DNA of 64,000 nucleotides. Source: Homarus americanus. Lineage: Eukaryota; Arthropoda; Malacostraca; Decapoda; Nephropidae. The position numbers and the translations under genes are program-made. Below the pieces are notes generated by a model that was not told the DNA's origin, ran no database searches, and was given only the letters and a program-made list of their open reading frames with translations. Below, piece by piece: positions 22,462-34,230 of this stretch. Positions within the stretch are counted from its first letter, which is position 1. Each line of letters opens with the position of its first letter. Location of the stretch: positions 9,056,420-9,120,419 of the forward strand of contig NW_024722158.1 in NCBI RefSeq assembly GCF_018991925.1, in the 5' to 3' direction.

Positions 22462-22660
22462 TTTACCCCACGAGAGAAAATAGCGAAAAATAGCAAACAA
22501 TGGTGAGAAATAGCAAGCAATACCGAGAAATAGCGAGCAATACCGAGAAATAGCAGAGCAATGCAGAAAATAGCGGAAACAGCCGAAATAGCGAAAAATA
22601 GCAAACAATGGTGAGAAATAGCAAGCAATACCGAGAAATAGCGAGCAATACCGAGAAATT
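22462..22660. repeat. 20-bp minisatellite (gagaaatagcaagcaatacc)
   Basis: About ten units of the 20-bp motif and close variants (gaaaaatagcaaacaatgg), with a larger duplication of a block of several units (22,484-22,540 and 22,588-22,655). Confidence 0.88.
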
Positions 22661-22819
22661 TAAGTAGTAAATTTTACAGACCTTTCAAGGGAGAATATCA
22701 AAGCCCAGTCAAGTTAAGAGGAACTAAGAGAGAAATAAGTGTACGAGTATATTAAGATTTATGTCAGATCTCTTGGGAAGTGTCCTCAATAATGATATAG
22801 TTAACGCTACCATATCCAG

Positions 22820-22870
22820 ACGATTTAGGTTAAGTTACGTTAGGTTAATTTAATTTGGGTTAGATGTCCT
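22820..22870. repeat. Degenerate TTAGG-like stretch
   Basis: Gatttaggttaagttacg, ttaggttaatt and gggttag follow one another. This is an interstitial telomere-like motif common in arthropod MITEs. Confidence 0.5.
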
Positions 22871-22904
22871 CCAATAATGCTCCCATAGGGTAAACGTTAT
22901 CCAC

Positions 22905-25900
22905 TCACCCCCACACCCCTGCGTACACCAGCCACAACCCTGCGCTCACCAGCCACAACCCTGCGCTCACCAGCCACAACCCTGCGCTCACCAGCCACAA
23001 CCCTGCGCTCACCAGCCACAACCCTGCGCTCACCAGCCACATCCCTGCGCTCACCAGCCACACCCCTAAGCTCACCAGCCACACCCCTAGCTCATCACCA
23101 CACACTAGCTCATCACCACACACTAGCTCATCACCACACCCTTACCTCAACATCACACACCCGCACTCACCCGCCACACCCTTGCGCTCACCACCCACCC
23201 TGCGTTCACCACCACACCCTGTGCTCACCCACATCCACCACCACACCACTGCACTCACCCACACACCTATGCATTCAACCCCACACTCACCCCACACCTC
23301 TGCACTCCCCCACCCCTGCACATCACACCCCTAGGTCATCCCCACCCCTGCACATCCCCACACCCTTGCACACATCCCCACACCCCTACACTCACCACCA
23401 CACCCCAAGTTCATCACCACACCCCTAGCCCATCCCCTGCACTCATTCCCACACCCCTACACTCACCACCACACCCCTAGCTCATCCCACCACCCTAGCT
23501 CATCACCACACCCATGGACTCTCCCCACACCCCAGCACTCACCCCCACCCCTGCACTCCAACCCCACACTGCACCCACCCCACACCCCTGCACTCACCAC
23601 CACACCCCTAGCTCATCACCACACCCCTAGCTCATCACCACACCCCTAGCTCACCACACCCCTGCGCTCACCACCACACCTGCGCTCACCACCACACCCC
23701 TGCGCTCACCACCACCCCTGCGCTCACACCACACCCCTGCGCTCACCACCACACCCCTGCGCTCACCACCACACCCCTGCGCTCACCACCACACCCTGCT
23801 CACCACCACACCCTGCGCTCACCACCACCCCTAGCTCATCACCACCACCACCACACCCCTGCGCTCATCACCACACACACCAACCCCACACCCCCGGCAC
23901 TCACCCCTAGACCCCAGCACTCACCCCTACACCGGCACTCCTCCTGCACTCGCCACAGCACCTTCACCCCCCACACCCCTGCACCAACCACACCCTGCAC
24001 TCATCCCCACACCCCTAGCACCACACCCATGGAGTCCCCCCACCCCAGCACTCACCCCTGACACCCCTGACTCCCCACCACACCCCTGCGCTCACCACCA
24101 CATCCCTGCGCTCACCACCACACCCCTGCGCTCATCACCACCCCAACACTCACCTCCACACTCTTGCACTCACAGCTTCCCTGCACTCACCAACCACACC
24201 CCAGCACTCACCAACCACACCCCAGCACTCACCAACCACACCCCTGCACTCATCCCCACCTGACTCCCCTGACTCACCCCACACCTGACTCACCCCACAC
24301 CCCTGGACTCACCCCCACACCCTGGACTCACCCCCACCTGACTCACCCCCACACCCCTGGACTCACCCCACACCCCTGACCACCACACCCTGGACCCACC
24401 ACCACCCTGGACTCACCACCACACCCCTGGACTCACCACCACACCCCTGCACTCACCCCCACACCCCACACCCCCTCACACCCACACCACCTGGACTCAC
24501 CCCACCCCTGGACTCACCCCCACACCCCCTGACTCCACCCCACACCCCCACCTGGTCACCCCACACCACCCCATGGACCCACACCCCCGCACCCTGGACA
24601 CCCCCCTACCTCACACCCCACACCCCAGCACTCATCCCCACACCCCAGCACTCATCCCACCCAGAACTCATCCGCACACCCCAGCACTCACCCCCACTCC
24701 AGCAGTCACCCCCACACCCCTGTGCTCACCACCACACCCCTGCACTCACCACCACTCTGACACTCACCCCAACACCTACACTCACCCCACACCACTGGAC
24801 TCCCTGCATCACCCCCACACTCCAGTACTCATCCACACACCCACCATCCCCACACACCTCACACCCCGCCATCCTCCACCCCTAGCTCATCACACCACAC
24901 CCTAGCTCATCACCCACCCTAAACAACACCCCTGCGCTCACCACACCCCTGCGCTCCCCTCACTCCACCACCACACCCTGCGCTCACCACCACCCCTGCT
25001 GCTCACACCCACACCCCTCATCCCACCCCACCCTGCGCCCACCACCACACCCCTGCGCTCACCACCACCCTGCCCAGCTCCACCACCCCCTGCGCTCACC
25101 ACCACACCCTGCGCTCACCACCACAGCTAGCTCATCTCCACACCCCAGCACTCACCACCCACCCCTAGCTCATCACCACACCCCAGCACTCACCCCGACA
25201 CCTGGTTCACCACCACACCCCTGCGCTCACCACCACACCTTGCGCTCATCACCACACCCCTGCACTCACCCCCACTCTCCTACACTCACCCACCCCTGCC
25301 ACCCCCACCTCCTACCTCACCACAGCACCCCTGCACTCATCCCACACCCTGCTCGCACAGCACCCTGCACCCCCACACCCTACACTCTGCACCACACCCC
25401 TGCACTCATCCCCACCCCTGCACTCATCCCCACCCCTGCACTCATCCCCACACCCTGCACTCATCACCCACCACCAGCTCATCGCCACACCCCTAGCTCA
25501 TCAACACACCCCTGGAGTCACCCCACACCTGGACTCACCCCACACCCTTGGACTCACCCCCACACCTGGATTTAACCCCACACAAAGGACTCACCCCCAC
25601 ACAGACTCACCCCACCTTTACTCACCCCTACACCCTGGACTCACCCCTACACCCTACTCCACCCCTACACTCCACCCACACACCCCTGGACTACCCCACC
25701 CCTTTCCACCCCACACCTGGACTCACACCCACTTCTCACCCCCACACCCCTGCACTCACCCCTACACCCACCCCTGCACTCCCCACCCCCTGGACTCACC
25801 CCCCACACCCCTGGACTACCCCCCACACCTTCTCCCACCCCCCACCCCCTGCACTCACCCCCCCACCCCTGCACTCACCCCCCACACCCCTGCACTCACC

Positions 25901-26070
25901 CCCCACACCCCTGCACTCACCACACCCCTGGACTCACCCCCACACCCTGGACTCACCCCCACCCCTGCACTCACCCCACCCCTGCGCTCACCGCCCACAC
26001 CTGCGCTCACCGCCACACCCCTGCGCTCACCGACACCCCTGCGCTCACCGACACACCCCTGCACCCATTT
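22905..26070. repeat. C-rich minisatellite (cacacccctgcgctcaccac)
   Basis: About 3.2 kb of imperfect 20-24 bp units. Left: accagccacaaccctgcgctc (six near-perfect copies at 22,918-23,050). Middle: cctgcgctcaccaccacacc. Other parts: cacccctagctcatcacc, acccctggactcacccc and acccctgcactcacccc. Variant types recur in blocks, suggesting repeated local amplification. Open frames on both strands are artefacts. Confidence 0.92.
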
Positions 26071-26079
26071 CTAGGTAAA

Positions 26080-27840
26080 CTCCAGGTAAAGACAAATATC
26101 CTCTCAAAGGTTCGCAAGCCATCATTTTGGCATTTGAGCACTGAAAATTTTTATCGTATTTACGAAAAAAATTCTTACGAAAGGAACAATATTTTCATCA
26201 ACATGAGGGATACTTCAGGTGTGGGAGGCATATCTGCAAACAATTGAAATACTTACGGTGTTTGTAGATCTTCCATCATTAGTTGCCTCCGTGACACCAT
26301 GTCCTCCTTCACTGAGTGTCTTCGTGGCCAGGTCCTCCTCACGAAGATTCTCTGTGGTTGGTCCAAGTCGCCATCAGTTGAGTCGTGGTGTGGGGTGGGT
26401 CAGTCTTTGTTGCCTACTTCCTCCAATTTACTAAATACAAATTAGATCAACTGTCCAAAAAAAATAAAGTAATTTCATGACCATGTAGGAAGCTTATTAA
26501 CTGTTTATTTTGCAGTTTTCACACAAGCTTCGAGTAAGAAAGATAACTACTGTCCGGTTGTTGACCGTAACTGGGAGAGAGTAACTACATTTTTCTTTCC
26601 TTTTTTTAATATAATAACACCAATGGAAGCTGCTCCTTGGAACCAGTAATCACTATAGAGCAAGTTTGTAAAGTTTCAGATGAAACTCGACAGGACTACC
26701 GACACCGCACAGGGTCACTCGCCGTCTTCAACCCTCACCAAGGTGAAGGACGGGTATATGGGCCACTCAGCGAGAGTAACGTACAATACTGCTAGTTCAG
26801 AACTATAAACTGATTTTTCCTGACTTGATGGTTTTCTATAATATATGTGTAACTTGGTTGAACTATTCTCTGACACGCAATAAAAAAATTAATGTCTCCG
26901 GTTTATGAATAAAAACAGCTTATTACCGAAATATTACAAATCAATTTGGAATAGCTGTTACTCCGCCAGAATCATCGTTTTCAATCATTAGTCGTTTTAT
27001 AAGTCGATGTAGTAAAGATGTTTGTACAGTATGTTTGACTAAGGATCATTAGGATAAATTAAAAGATGGTTTAATTATTCAGAACTGGTCATATCTTATT
27101 AATTATAAATATACTGATGTTACTCCCTTTGACGTGTTTTAATTTGAACGAGAACACTTCAGACAGCGGGTGTATCGTAGACCAAAATACTGACCTCACG
27201 TTGCTTATTATTAAAGCTGGCCTAGCACTATGCCGAGTCTGATTTGTTGTTGTATTTAATAAGCATATAAACTTACGCCGCTTATAAGAGTATTGTTGCG
27301 ACGAGGATGCCAACAAAAGTTAAAGTAAAAGATTAGAATATTGACAAGTTAGCCTACCAGGAGTACCAACCCAGCCTCATACTCAACAGGTGTTTGTTGC
27401 TTATGATACAAGGAGGCGAAAATAAGATTAAATCTCTAATGGAGTTAAAAGTAGCCAGTTAGTCCAATATCTGGCCTTTACACTCTCAGGAGTTTAATTA
27501 ACAGGTGGCAGCAAGTGGCAGATGTTGCACAGGTGTGGGAGGCAGCTTTTGTTTTATAACTCGGTAATATATCAATAACAATAATGTAGGAGAGCTGAGA
27601 AGTGAACAGTGTAAATAAAACAACTTGGTAACTTTAGGTTCAGACAATATATTTTCCAGAACTGTACAATAACCTCTTAGTAACCTATGTTTTATCATGG
27701 TTTGGAGACCTTTAGCTTTCTATACACTTTAATAATATGTAGAACAAAATCATCACTATGTACACTACAAACCAGACTGGCACAAGAGCATGTACATATG
27801 TAAACACAATGATTGTGTCCGGATACTTATTTATTTCACG
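26080..27840. other. Mostly unique sequence with one doubtful exon
   Basis: AT-rich. Apart from the possible minus-strand exon near 26,255-26,400, nothing gene-like or repetitive was recognised. Confidence 0.35.
26253..26355 (-). CDS. Possible isolated exon, unknown product (tentative)
   Basis: On the minus strand an open stretch reads RIFVRRTWPRRHSVKEDM then VSRRQLMMEDLQTP and ends at a consensus donor (acc|gtaagt). A plausible acceptor accaaccacag precedes it. The whole frame is open from a TGA some 40 nt further upstream. It is polar and charged with no domain seen. It could equally be chance. There is no partner exon in view. Confidence 0.2.
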
Positions 27841-27865
27841 GCCAGAGGAACTGTGCCTCAACCTG

Positions 27866-28085
27866 ATCGATGACGTCACAGATAACAGCTGTATTGGCCA
27901 AACTTTTCACCTAGAGTTGTGACGTCATGAAGAGCAACGGAATGGCAGCTAATTGGTCAAAACTCATCATTACTTGGATTTATAATGATGTTACTATGAA
28001 GAGTTATGGAACTACAACAGCCTGGCCACCTTACTAGCTGGAGCTATGACATCATCAATAATTAAGAACCCCTTTATTGGCCAAA
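27866..28085. promoter_or_regulatory. CRE and ATTGG (CCAAT) site cluster
   Basis: Perfect CRE palindromes TGACGTCA lie at 27,871-27,878 and 27,920-27,927, and a near-match TGACATCA at 28,047. Each is followed 20-35 bp later by ATTGG (27,892-27,896; about 27,952; about 28,076), usually within ATTGGCCAA or ATTGGTCAA. CREB/ATF and NF-Y bind such sites in animals. Whether this is a promoter is inference, as no initiator or downstream exon was recognised. Confidence 0.4.
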
Positions 28086-28334
28086 TACGAAATACCAGCC
28101 CCCTCCCTTCCTCCCCCCAACATACATAGTATATACATAACATTGTCGTGTAGTCCCATCACTGATATGCTGCCCTTACTGATTGTCTGACTAGAACATA
28201 ATTGACTAACAAAATAAGATACATAAGAATAACAACATTAACAACACAAACATATAGGAGCGCGGAGCTGTGGACATATTAATGACTCACCCAAAAAACT
28301 GAAAAATTTACATATAACTTAACTGTTGATTCTG

Positions 28335-29310
28335 ACGTATGTTTATGGGTGTTTTGACGTGCAGGTTGTGTTTTGACGTGCAGGTTGTGTTTTGACCTTC
28401 TGGTTGTGTTTTGACCTTCTGGTTGTGTTTTGACGTACTGGTTGTGTTTGACGCACTGGCTGTGTCGGACGCACTGGTTGTGTTTTCTTGATGTACTGGC
28501 TAGGTTTTTGACGCAATTGCTGTGCCTTGATGTACTGGTTGTGTTTTGATGTACTGATTGTGTTTGATTTAATTGGGTTTGACGCACTGGTTGTGTTTCT
28601 TGGCGTCCTGGTTGTGTTTTTGACGCACTGGTTGTGTTTTGATGTACTGGTTGTGTTTTGACGCACTGGTTGTGTTTTGACGCACTGGTTGTGTTTTGAT
28701 GTACTGATTGTGTTTTTGGACGCACTGGCTGTTTTGACGTACTGGTTGTGTTTGACGCACTGGCTAAAGCCGACGCAATTGGTTGTGTTTGACGCACTGG
28801 TTGTGTTTTTGACGCACTGGTTGTGTTTTTGACGCACTGGTTGTGTTTTGCGTCCTGGTTGTGTTTTACGTACTGGTTGTGTTTTGACGCACTGGCTGTG
28901 TTTTGGACGTACGGTTGTAGGTTTTTGACGTACTGGCTGTGTTTTGACGCATGGGTTGCGTTTTGACGCACTGGCTGATTTTGACGTATTGGTTGTGCTT
29001 TGAATTACTGGTTGTGTTTTGACGTAATGGTTGTGTTTTGATGCACTGGTTGTGTTTTGACGTACTGGTTGTGTTTTGACGTACAGGTTGTGTTTTGACG
29101 TACTGGTTGTGTTTTGACGTACAGGTTGTGTTTTGACGTATTGGTTGTGCTTTGAATTACTGGTTGTGTTTTGACGTACAGGTTGTGTTTTGACGTACAG
29201 GTTGTGTTTTGACGTACTGGTTGTGTTTTGACGTACAGGTTGTGTTTTGACGTACAGGTTGTGTTTTGACGTACAGGTTGTGTTTTGACGTACAGGTTGC
29301 GTGTTTAGGA
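28335..29310. repeat. 19-bp minisatellite (gttgtgttttgacgtactg)
   Basis: About 50 units of 19 bp, with variants gacgcactg, gacgtacag and gatgtactg. Because 19 is not divisible by three and the unit lacks minus-strand stops, all three minus frames stay open and three units make a 19-residue pseudo-protein repeat (the 336- and 230-codon open frames). Right end uniform, left end more diverged with indels. Confidence 0.93.
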
Positions 29311-29319
29311 CAATTTTAA

Positions 29320-29829
29320 CGTATGTGTTTATACCCAATTTTCTGATGAACATTACTCACACAAACACGTCATTCACCATACGATTCCCACAGCATTGTT
29401 ATGGTACACCGGATGAATTGCCGAGTGTTGCAAAGGTTACATTAGTCCTATCAAGTTTACAGGTGAGGTGAGGTTGTTGGGTGTTGTTCCATTTATGTGG
29501 ATGTGAAATTATCTGTTGAATGTTTTGTGAATGTTTATTGTTAGTGAAGTGTTTTGTAAATTGTTATCGTTAGTTAAATGTTGATAATTATTTTTTGTAA
29601 ATGATTATTGTTAGAGAAAATGTTTTGTAAATGTTTATAGTTATTTAACACAATTTTTAATTGTGTATCAACAGTGGTGTTAGTCTTGAGTCTCTGCAAA
29701 GGTTTAAATATTGGTGTTAAGTGTATTGCAATTGTTGGACTTTGATGTTTTATTTAGCAATGGGATGATTAATAAAGTACAACAAATGCCATAAAGTCCA
29801 TTAATGTTTAGCCTTGATTTTATGTCTTA
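29320..29829. other. AT-rich sequence with tgttttgtaaat repeats
   Basis: Several loose copies of tgttttgtaaatg.ttattgttag at 29,515-29,645. No gene seen. Confidence 0.4.
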
Positions 29830-29834
29830 AAATG

Positions 29835-30425
29835 TTTAAAGTTGATGGTGAGAATGATGGTGGTGACGGTGGTGGTGATGGTGGTAATGATGATGGTGGT
29901 GGAAATGATGACGATGATGATGATGGTGATGATGATGAAGATGGCGATGAAGATGGTGATGATGAAGATGATGGCGATGATGAAGATGGTGATGATGATG
30001 ATGATGATGATGAAGATGGTGATGATGATGATGATGGTGATGATGAAGATGATGGTGATGATGATGCAGATGGCGATGATGAAAATGATGGCGATGATGA
30101 AGATGGCGATGAAGATGGTGATGATGAAGATGATGGTGATGATGAAGATGGTGATGATGATGATGATGATGATGAAGATGGTGATGATGAAGATGATGGT
30201 GATGATGATGCAGATGGCGATGATGAAGATGATGGCGATGATGAAGATGGTGATGATGATGATGATGATGATGATGATGGTGATGATGAAGATGATGGTG
30301 ATGATGATGCAGATGGCGATGATGAAGATGATGGCGATGATGAAGATGGTGATGATGATGCAGATGGCGATGATGATGATGATGGTGTTGGTAATGATGA
30401 TGAAGATGGTAATGATGATGATGTA
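29835..30425. repeat. GAT/GGT/GAA trinucleotide-hexanucleotide repeat
   Basis: About 590 bp of gatgat, gatggt, gatgaa, gatggc and gatgca hexamers in a higher-order order (gatgaagatgatggtgat... blocks recur). All reading frames are open (Asp/Glu/Gly, Met, or Ser/His/Ile runs). A coding role for the Asp/Glu-rich frame cannot be excluded but lacks supporting splice sites or domains, so I call it a repeat. Confidence 0.88.
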
Positions 30426-30469
30426 CAACTTTTAACAATAACAGGCAACATGATACCGGTTTATGGAGC

Positions 30470-30540
30470 TCTGTGTGTGTGTGTGTGTGTGTGTCTATGT
30501 GTGTGTGTACGTATATGTGTCTACGTGTGAGTGTGTGTGT
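30470..30540. repeat. Interrupted (GT)n microsatellite
   Basis: GT runs broken by cta and acgta. Confidence 0.9.
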
Positions 30541-31516
30541 CTAATGAAATTCAAAGTCAGCATAAACGGTTCCTTTCGGGGACCTGCACAAACCTACACC
30601 ATACACATCATCTACATACATACAGTACATACATCCATAGGCTCCAGAAACCTTATCATACCACCCACGACCTCGTCAAGTAATCCCTCCATAGGACACT
30701 CACTGAAGGTAATATGTTAATGTAAACACAATCTCCAACACGGTAGACAAGCGATTAAGTAAACAAAGCCTCCTTGCTTCTCATTCAATATGGGTCACAC
30801 TCACTCGCTATACTACACAAAGAATCAGCCTTATTGTTCATGTGGATGGTCATTATTTTGCCCCCATCAGAGATTTATGGGCCTCACGACAGGTGCAGTA
30901 AGACAATTAAAATGATTAATTCCATAAAATGAGACATTATAGCCGTAATAGTCCATTTTGTTGCTGGTGAACTACCCGGCACAGTAAGGCTGGTTGATTG
31001 GCACACGACAATGGGATTTACGGCCATCAGTTTATCTCTCTGGAATAACACTATCTTATACCCCAGAGGCATCAATTTCTTTCCAGGAAGGTGTGTGGGG
31101 CCCTAAGGAGTGGAGGTAAGCATTCTATGTTAAATAATGTTAGTCAATGTTAGTGAATATATGTCCCGTGATGTTAAATTAACCACACGAACACACATAC
31201 ACACATGAAAGAACATATTCATTACCTAAGTAGCAAATAAAAGTCAATTATAAAGAGCAATTTATCATACTTTTGCATAATTGAGTCTAATTTAGTCACG
31301 TTTTTCTGTACTTCGACCTGCGTAATTACATTTAAAGTCCATCTATTTCAACCACTGTGTTAATTATCCTTATTTGGTTGATAGTTTGTGTTCGTTTTGT
31401 TACTTTACGTTGGTTAGGATATATCAAGTGTTAATTTCCCATTTTTATTGGTCGAGTTGTCGACCTTAAGGAGTTATTTTGGTCTGTTTATTTCTTCTTT
31501 ATGTTTATTCTTTAGC
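30541..31516. other. Unique sequence, no gene seen
   Basis: No domain, RNA gene or repeat recognised. Confidence 0.35.
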
Positions 31517-31518
31517 AT

Positions 31519-31582
<64 letters not shown>
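31517..31582. repeat. (CA)n microsatellite
   Basis: About 32 CA dinucleotides. Confidence 0.97.
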
Positions 31583-31584
<2 letters not shown>

Positions 31585-31777
31585 CTTAATGAAGATCATA
31601 TCCATTTAAACTGTAGGTAAACAAAGCTAGTAACGGGCACTATTATATACAGTACTGGAAATAATGTCTACTTTCATGTAACTTTTAATTAATACTTTTG
31701 AATGACTTAATTCGATATATAAGAAGCATGGTGGTGCTGTCTGATTGTCTGTCTGTATTTCTGTGATGGTTTTATCG

Positions 31778-31912
31778 GAACACGTGAAGATTAGCCTTCC
31801 TCAGCTTGCCTGAGATTAGGTTAGGTTAGGTTAGGTTAAGTTAGGTTAGGTTAGGTTACCGTCTATAATTATTAGGTGAAAAAACTGGGGTGTCTAATCT
31901 TAATGTGGTCCA
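31778..31912. mobile_element. Foldback MITE, copy 3, with TTAGG core
   Basis: Left part cacgtgaagattagccttc; right part ctggggtgtctaatcttaat; centre with (ttagg)n: seven consecutive ttaggt/ttaagt units at 31,813-31,857. Same family as 20,849-20,990. Confidence 0.7.
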
Positions 31913-32040
31913 CAAAGTTTACCAGTTAAAGGTAGGACAAATATACTGTAAATACCGAGAGTAAAAAATCTGAAGAAGACACAAGACAGCTTAGTAAACA
32001 AGAACAAACTCACAGCTCTACTCCCCTACTCAGCTGGGAC

Positions 32041-32098
32041 AATGTGTGGGGTGGGGATGGGATGGGTGGGTGGGGTGGGTGGGTGGGTGGGTGGGATT
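32041..32098. repeat. G-rich (GGGT)n tract, potential G-quadruplex
   Basis: Runs of three or four G separated by T or AT, at least ten runs in under 60 bp on the plus strand, followed by a T10 run. Confidence 0.85.
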
Positions 32099-32248
32099 TT
32101 TTTTTTGTAGAGAAAGGAGGGGTGAAAGATTGGAGGTGGGGGAAGGAAATTATAGTTCGGAAATTGAAGAAATTTAAGAAGAGGTAAGAGAGGGCGAGCT
32201 GACCGCCCAGCTAAGCTAATGGTGTGTTAGGGTTGTGTCATGGGTTAG

Positions 32249-33690
32249 TTATTGTCTGTCGGTACAGGCACTAGACATCCTACCCTGTCCCATACATGGG
32301 TGTTTTGAGGGCCTTATTTCATATTCCGCCGACCCTACTGGCGGATGCTGGTCTTGGGAGGTTGTCTTTTGCCTCGCCGTATAGATGGGGGGTGGTAATG
32401 GACCTTTTGAGATTTGGTAACTTTTTGGGAACCATGTATGGTTGTTGTCGTTATCTGGTGGGAGTCTTTGAAGGAGTTCTTGCTCTGATCGTTCTATCTT
32501 TTGCCAGACTCTGCTGGCCAGGGTGTGCAGCTGCTGGTTGATGGGTTTCATTCTCAGGTCTCTATGTATCTCGGCTGTGGTTCTGGTGAAGGGGTATCTT
32601 TCACCTGTGACGAATCTTAGGGCTTCATTTTGGACCACCTGTAATTTTAATATTTGAGTGGTGCTCATAGTATGAAGAGGTACTGCTGGGTAAGTTAATA
32701 TCGGTGTGATAAATGATGTCACCAGGCGGAGTTTTATTTTCTCAGGAAGCGCCTTAAAGCGGTATAGTTTTCTCAGCTCTCTTCTTGCCTTTTCCTTCCT
32801 GGTGTGGACATGATGGGAGTAACCTGTCGTGGATATATGCAGGCCCAGGAGGGTGCCCCTGCTTTTGTATTCTATCTGGGCATTATTGGTTACTAATGGA
32901 TGGGTTTTCCTTCTGCATAAGGGCATCACTGTGAATTTCGGGAGACTGGTTTGGATTTTCCATTGTTTTTCGAAACCTTTCTAATTCCCGCCTGGTGTTG
33001 TCGACCTGTAACGCTGCGATTTTCCTTGATGTGTTGTTATTTCAGTGATGTCATCTGCATACATAATATCTTCGTTACCTATTCTAGTGGGAGGCGGAGT
33101 GTCACTTGTGTAGATAATATATAGGGTGGGAGACAGGACGCTCCTCTGAAGGACTCCGCTCATGAGTGGGAAGGTCTCTCCTGTGTGTTGTCCTACCCTC
33201 AGTCTGGCATTTCTGCCATCAAGAAAGTTACAAAGCAACTTTTCGATGTTGGTGGGAAGTCTGAGTTGGAGGATCTTATATTTTAGACCTTCATGCCAGA
33301 CTTTGTCAAATGTCTTCGCTACATCCCGGAGAGTTAGATTACATTGTCTACCACTCGCCGCGGCTCTGGCTATGTTTTCACATGCCAGGGCTATCGTTGT
33401 TGTGGTGGACTTCCCTTTCCTGATCCCGAATTATCTGCAGTTGACTCTGTTGGTTGTTTCCAGGTGATTTCTCAGACGGTTACGGATGATTTTTTCTAGG
33501 ATTTTTCCAGGTACTTCGAGGAGAGAGATCGGTCTGTAGTTTAGTGGGACGGCGGGGTTCTTTCCTTGCTTTGGTGTTAGGGTAATAATGGCCTCTTTGA
33601 ATTTAGTTGGGAAGTAACCCGAGGCCAGGCAAGCGTTCATTGTGGTTCTCAGTCCCTCCATGGCCGGGTTGTTTATGTGGCTGATGATCT
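32249..33690 (-). pseudogene. Decayed LINE reverse transcriptase (Jockey/I-like group)
   Basis: On the minus strand, in order: FPTKFKEAIITLTPKQGKNP, NYRPISLLEVPGKILEKII (RT block 2, about 33,490-33,560), LRDVAKTFDKVWHEGLKYKI (block A with the first Asp, about 33,270-33,340), GVLQRSVLSPTLYIIYTSD (block B, degraded PQG, about 33,120-33,165) and MYADDITEI (catalytic YADD, about 33,050). Then comes the thumb/C-terminal part of about 225 codons (STTGYSHHVHTRKEKARREL ... ALRFVTGERYPFTRTTAEIH) ending near 32,249. At least three frameshifts or stops. No endonuclease domain is left, so it is 5'-truncated. Confidence 0.82.
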
Positions 33691-33704
33691 CCTTGGTGAT
33701 GGGT

Positions 33705-33775
33705 TGGTGGGTGGAGATGGGGTGGGGTGGGGTGGGGTGGGCTGGGCTGGAAAGGTGGGTGGTGGATGGGTAGGG
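33705..33775. repeat. (GGGGT)n-rich tract
   Basis: Ggtggggtggggtggggtgg repeats then gctgg, next to the 5' break of the LINE relic. Confidence 0.8.
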
Positions 33776-34230
33776 TTATATAGTACTTGGTGAGATGACT
33801 GGACAAGCACTGAGCAGTCCCAGGTATAATAACTTAATCTAAAAAAAATGCCATAAGACAATGATCGTCAAAGGTAAGTGATGAATTATGATAAAGAAAA
33901 ATAATCCTAGACGCACCAGATATAAGCTACATATTACCACTATATTATATACTTATTTCCACATATTTTTTTTTTACAAATTGCATATATTTCTAAAATT
34001 TTATTTCCGAATTTAGTGAAATTACTTCAAATTACAGTACAACAAATGGTGGGCAATTGGTGTGCTGTTCAACTCTAACGACCAATAATATTATCAATAG
34101 TTTCACTGTATCAGCAATAATACAGTTACCATTGATGACTGTCAACACTCACACACAGTCATCTTCATATACATTATTTTTTATCAGAAGAAATTCCACT
34201 CTTAGACAGACAATAAACCTGTAATGGTCA
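33776..34230. other. AT-rich unique sequence, no gene seen
   Basis: No coding or RNA signal recognised. Confidence 0.35.

Noticed and set aside
28279..29353. 336- and 230-codon frames with a repeated 19-residue Gln/Asn/Ser/Lys/Thr pattern
   Set aside because: Product of a 19-bp unit read over three units; equal quality in all minus frames, indels cause frame switching, no non-repeat domain.
29801..30530. Acidic, poly-Ser, poly-His, poly-Ile and poly-Met ORFs on both strands
   Set aside because: All derive from the GAT/GGT repeat. Only the acidic frame is worth a transcript check, so none is called as a gene.
32296..33467. Plus-strand open stretches over the LINE relic
   Set aside because: Antisense shadows of the minus-strand reverse transcriptase.
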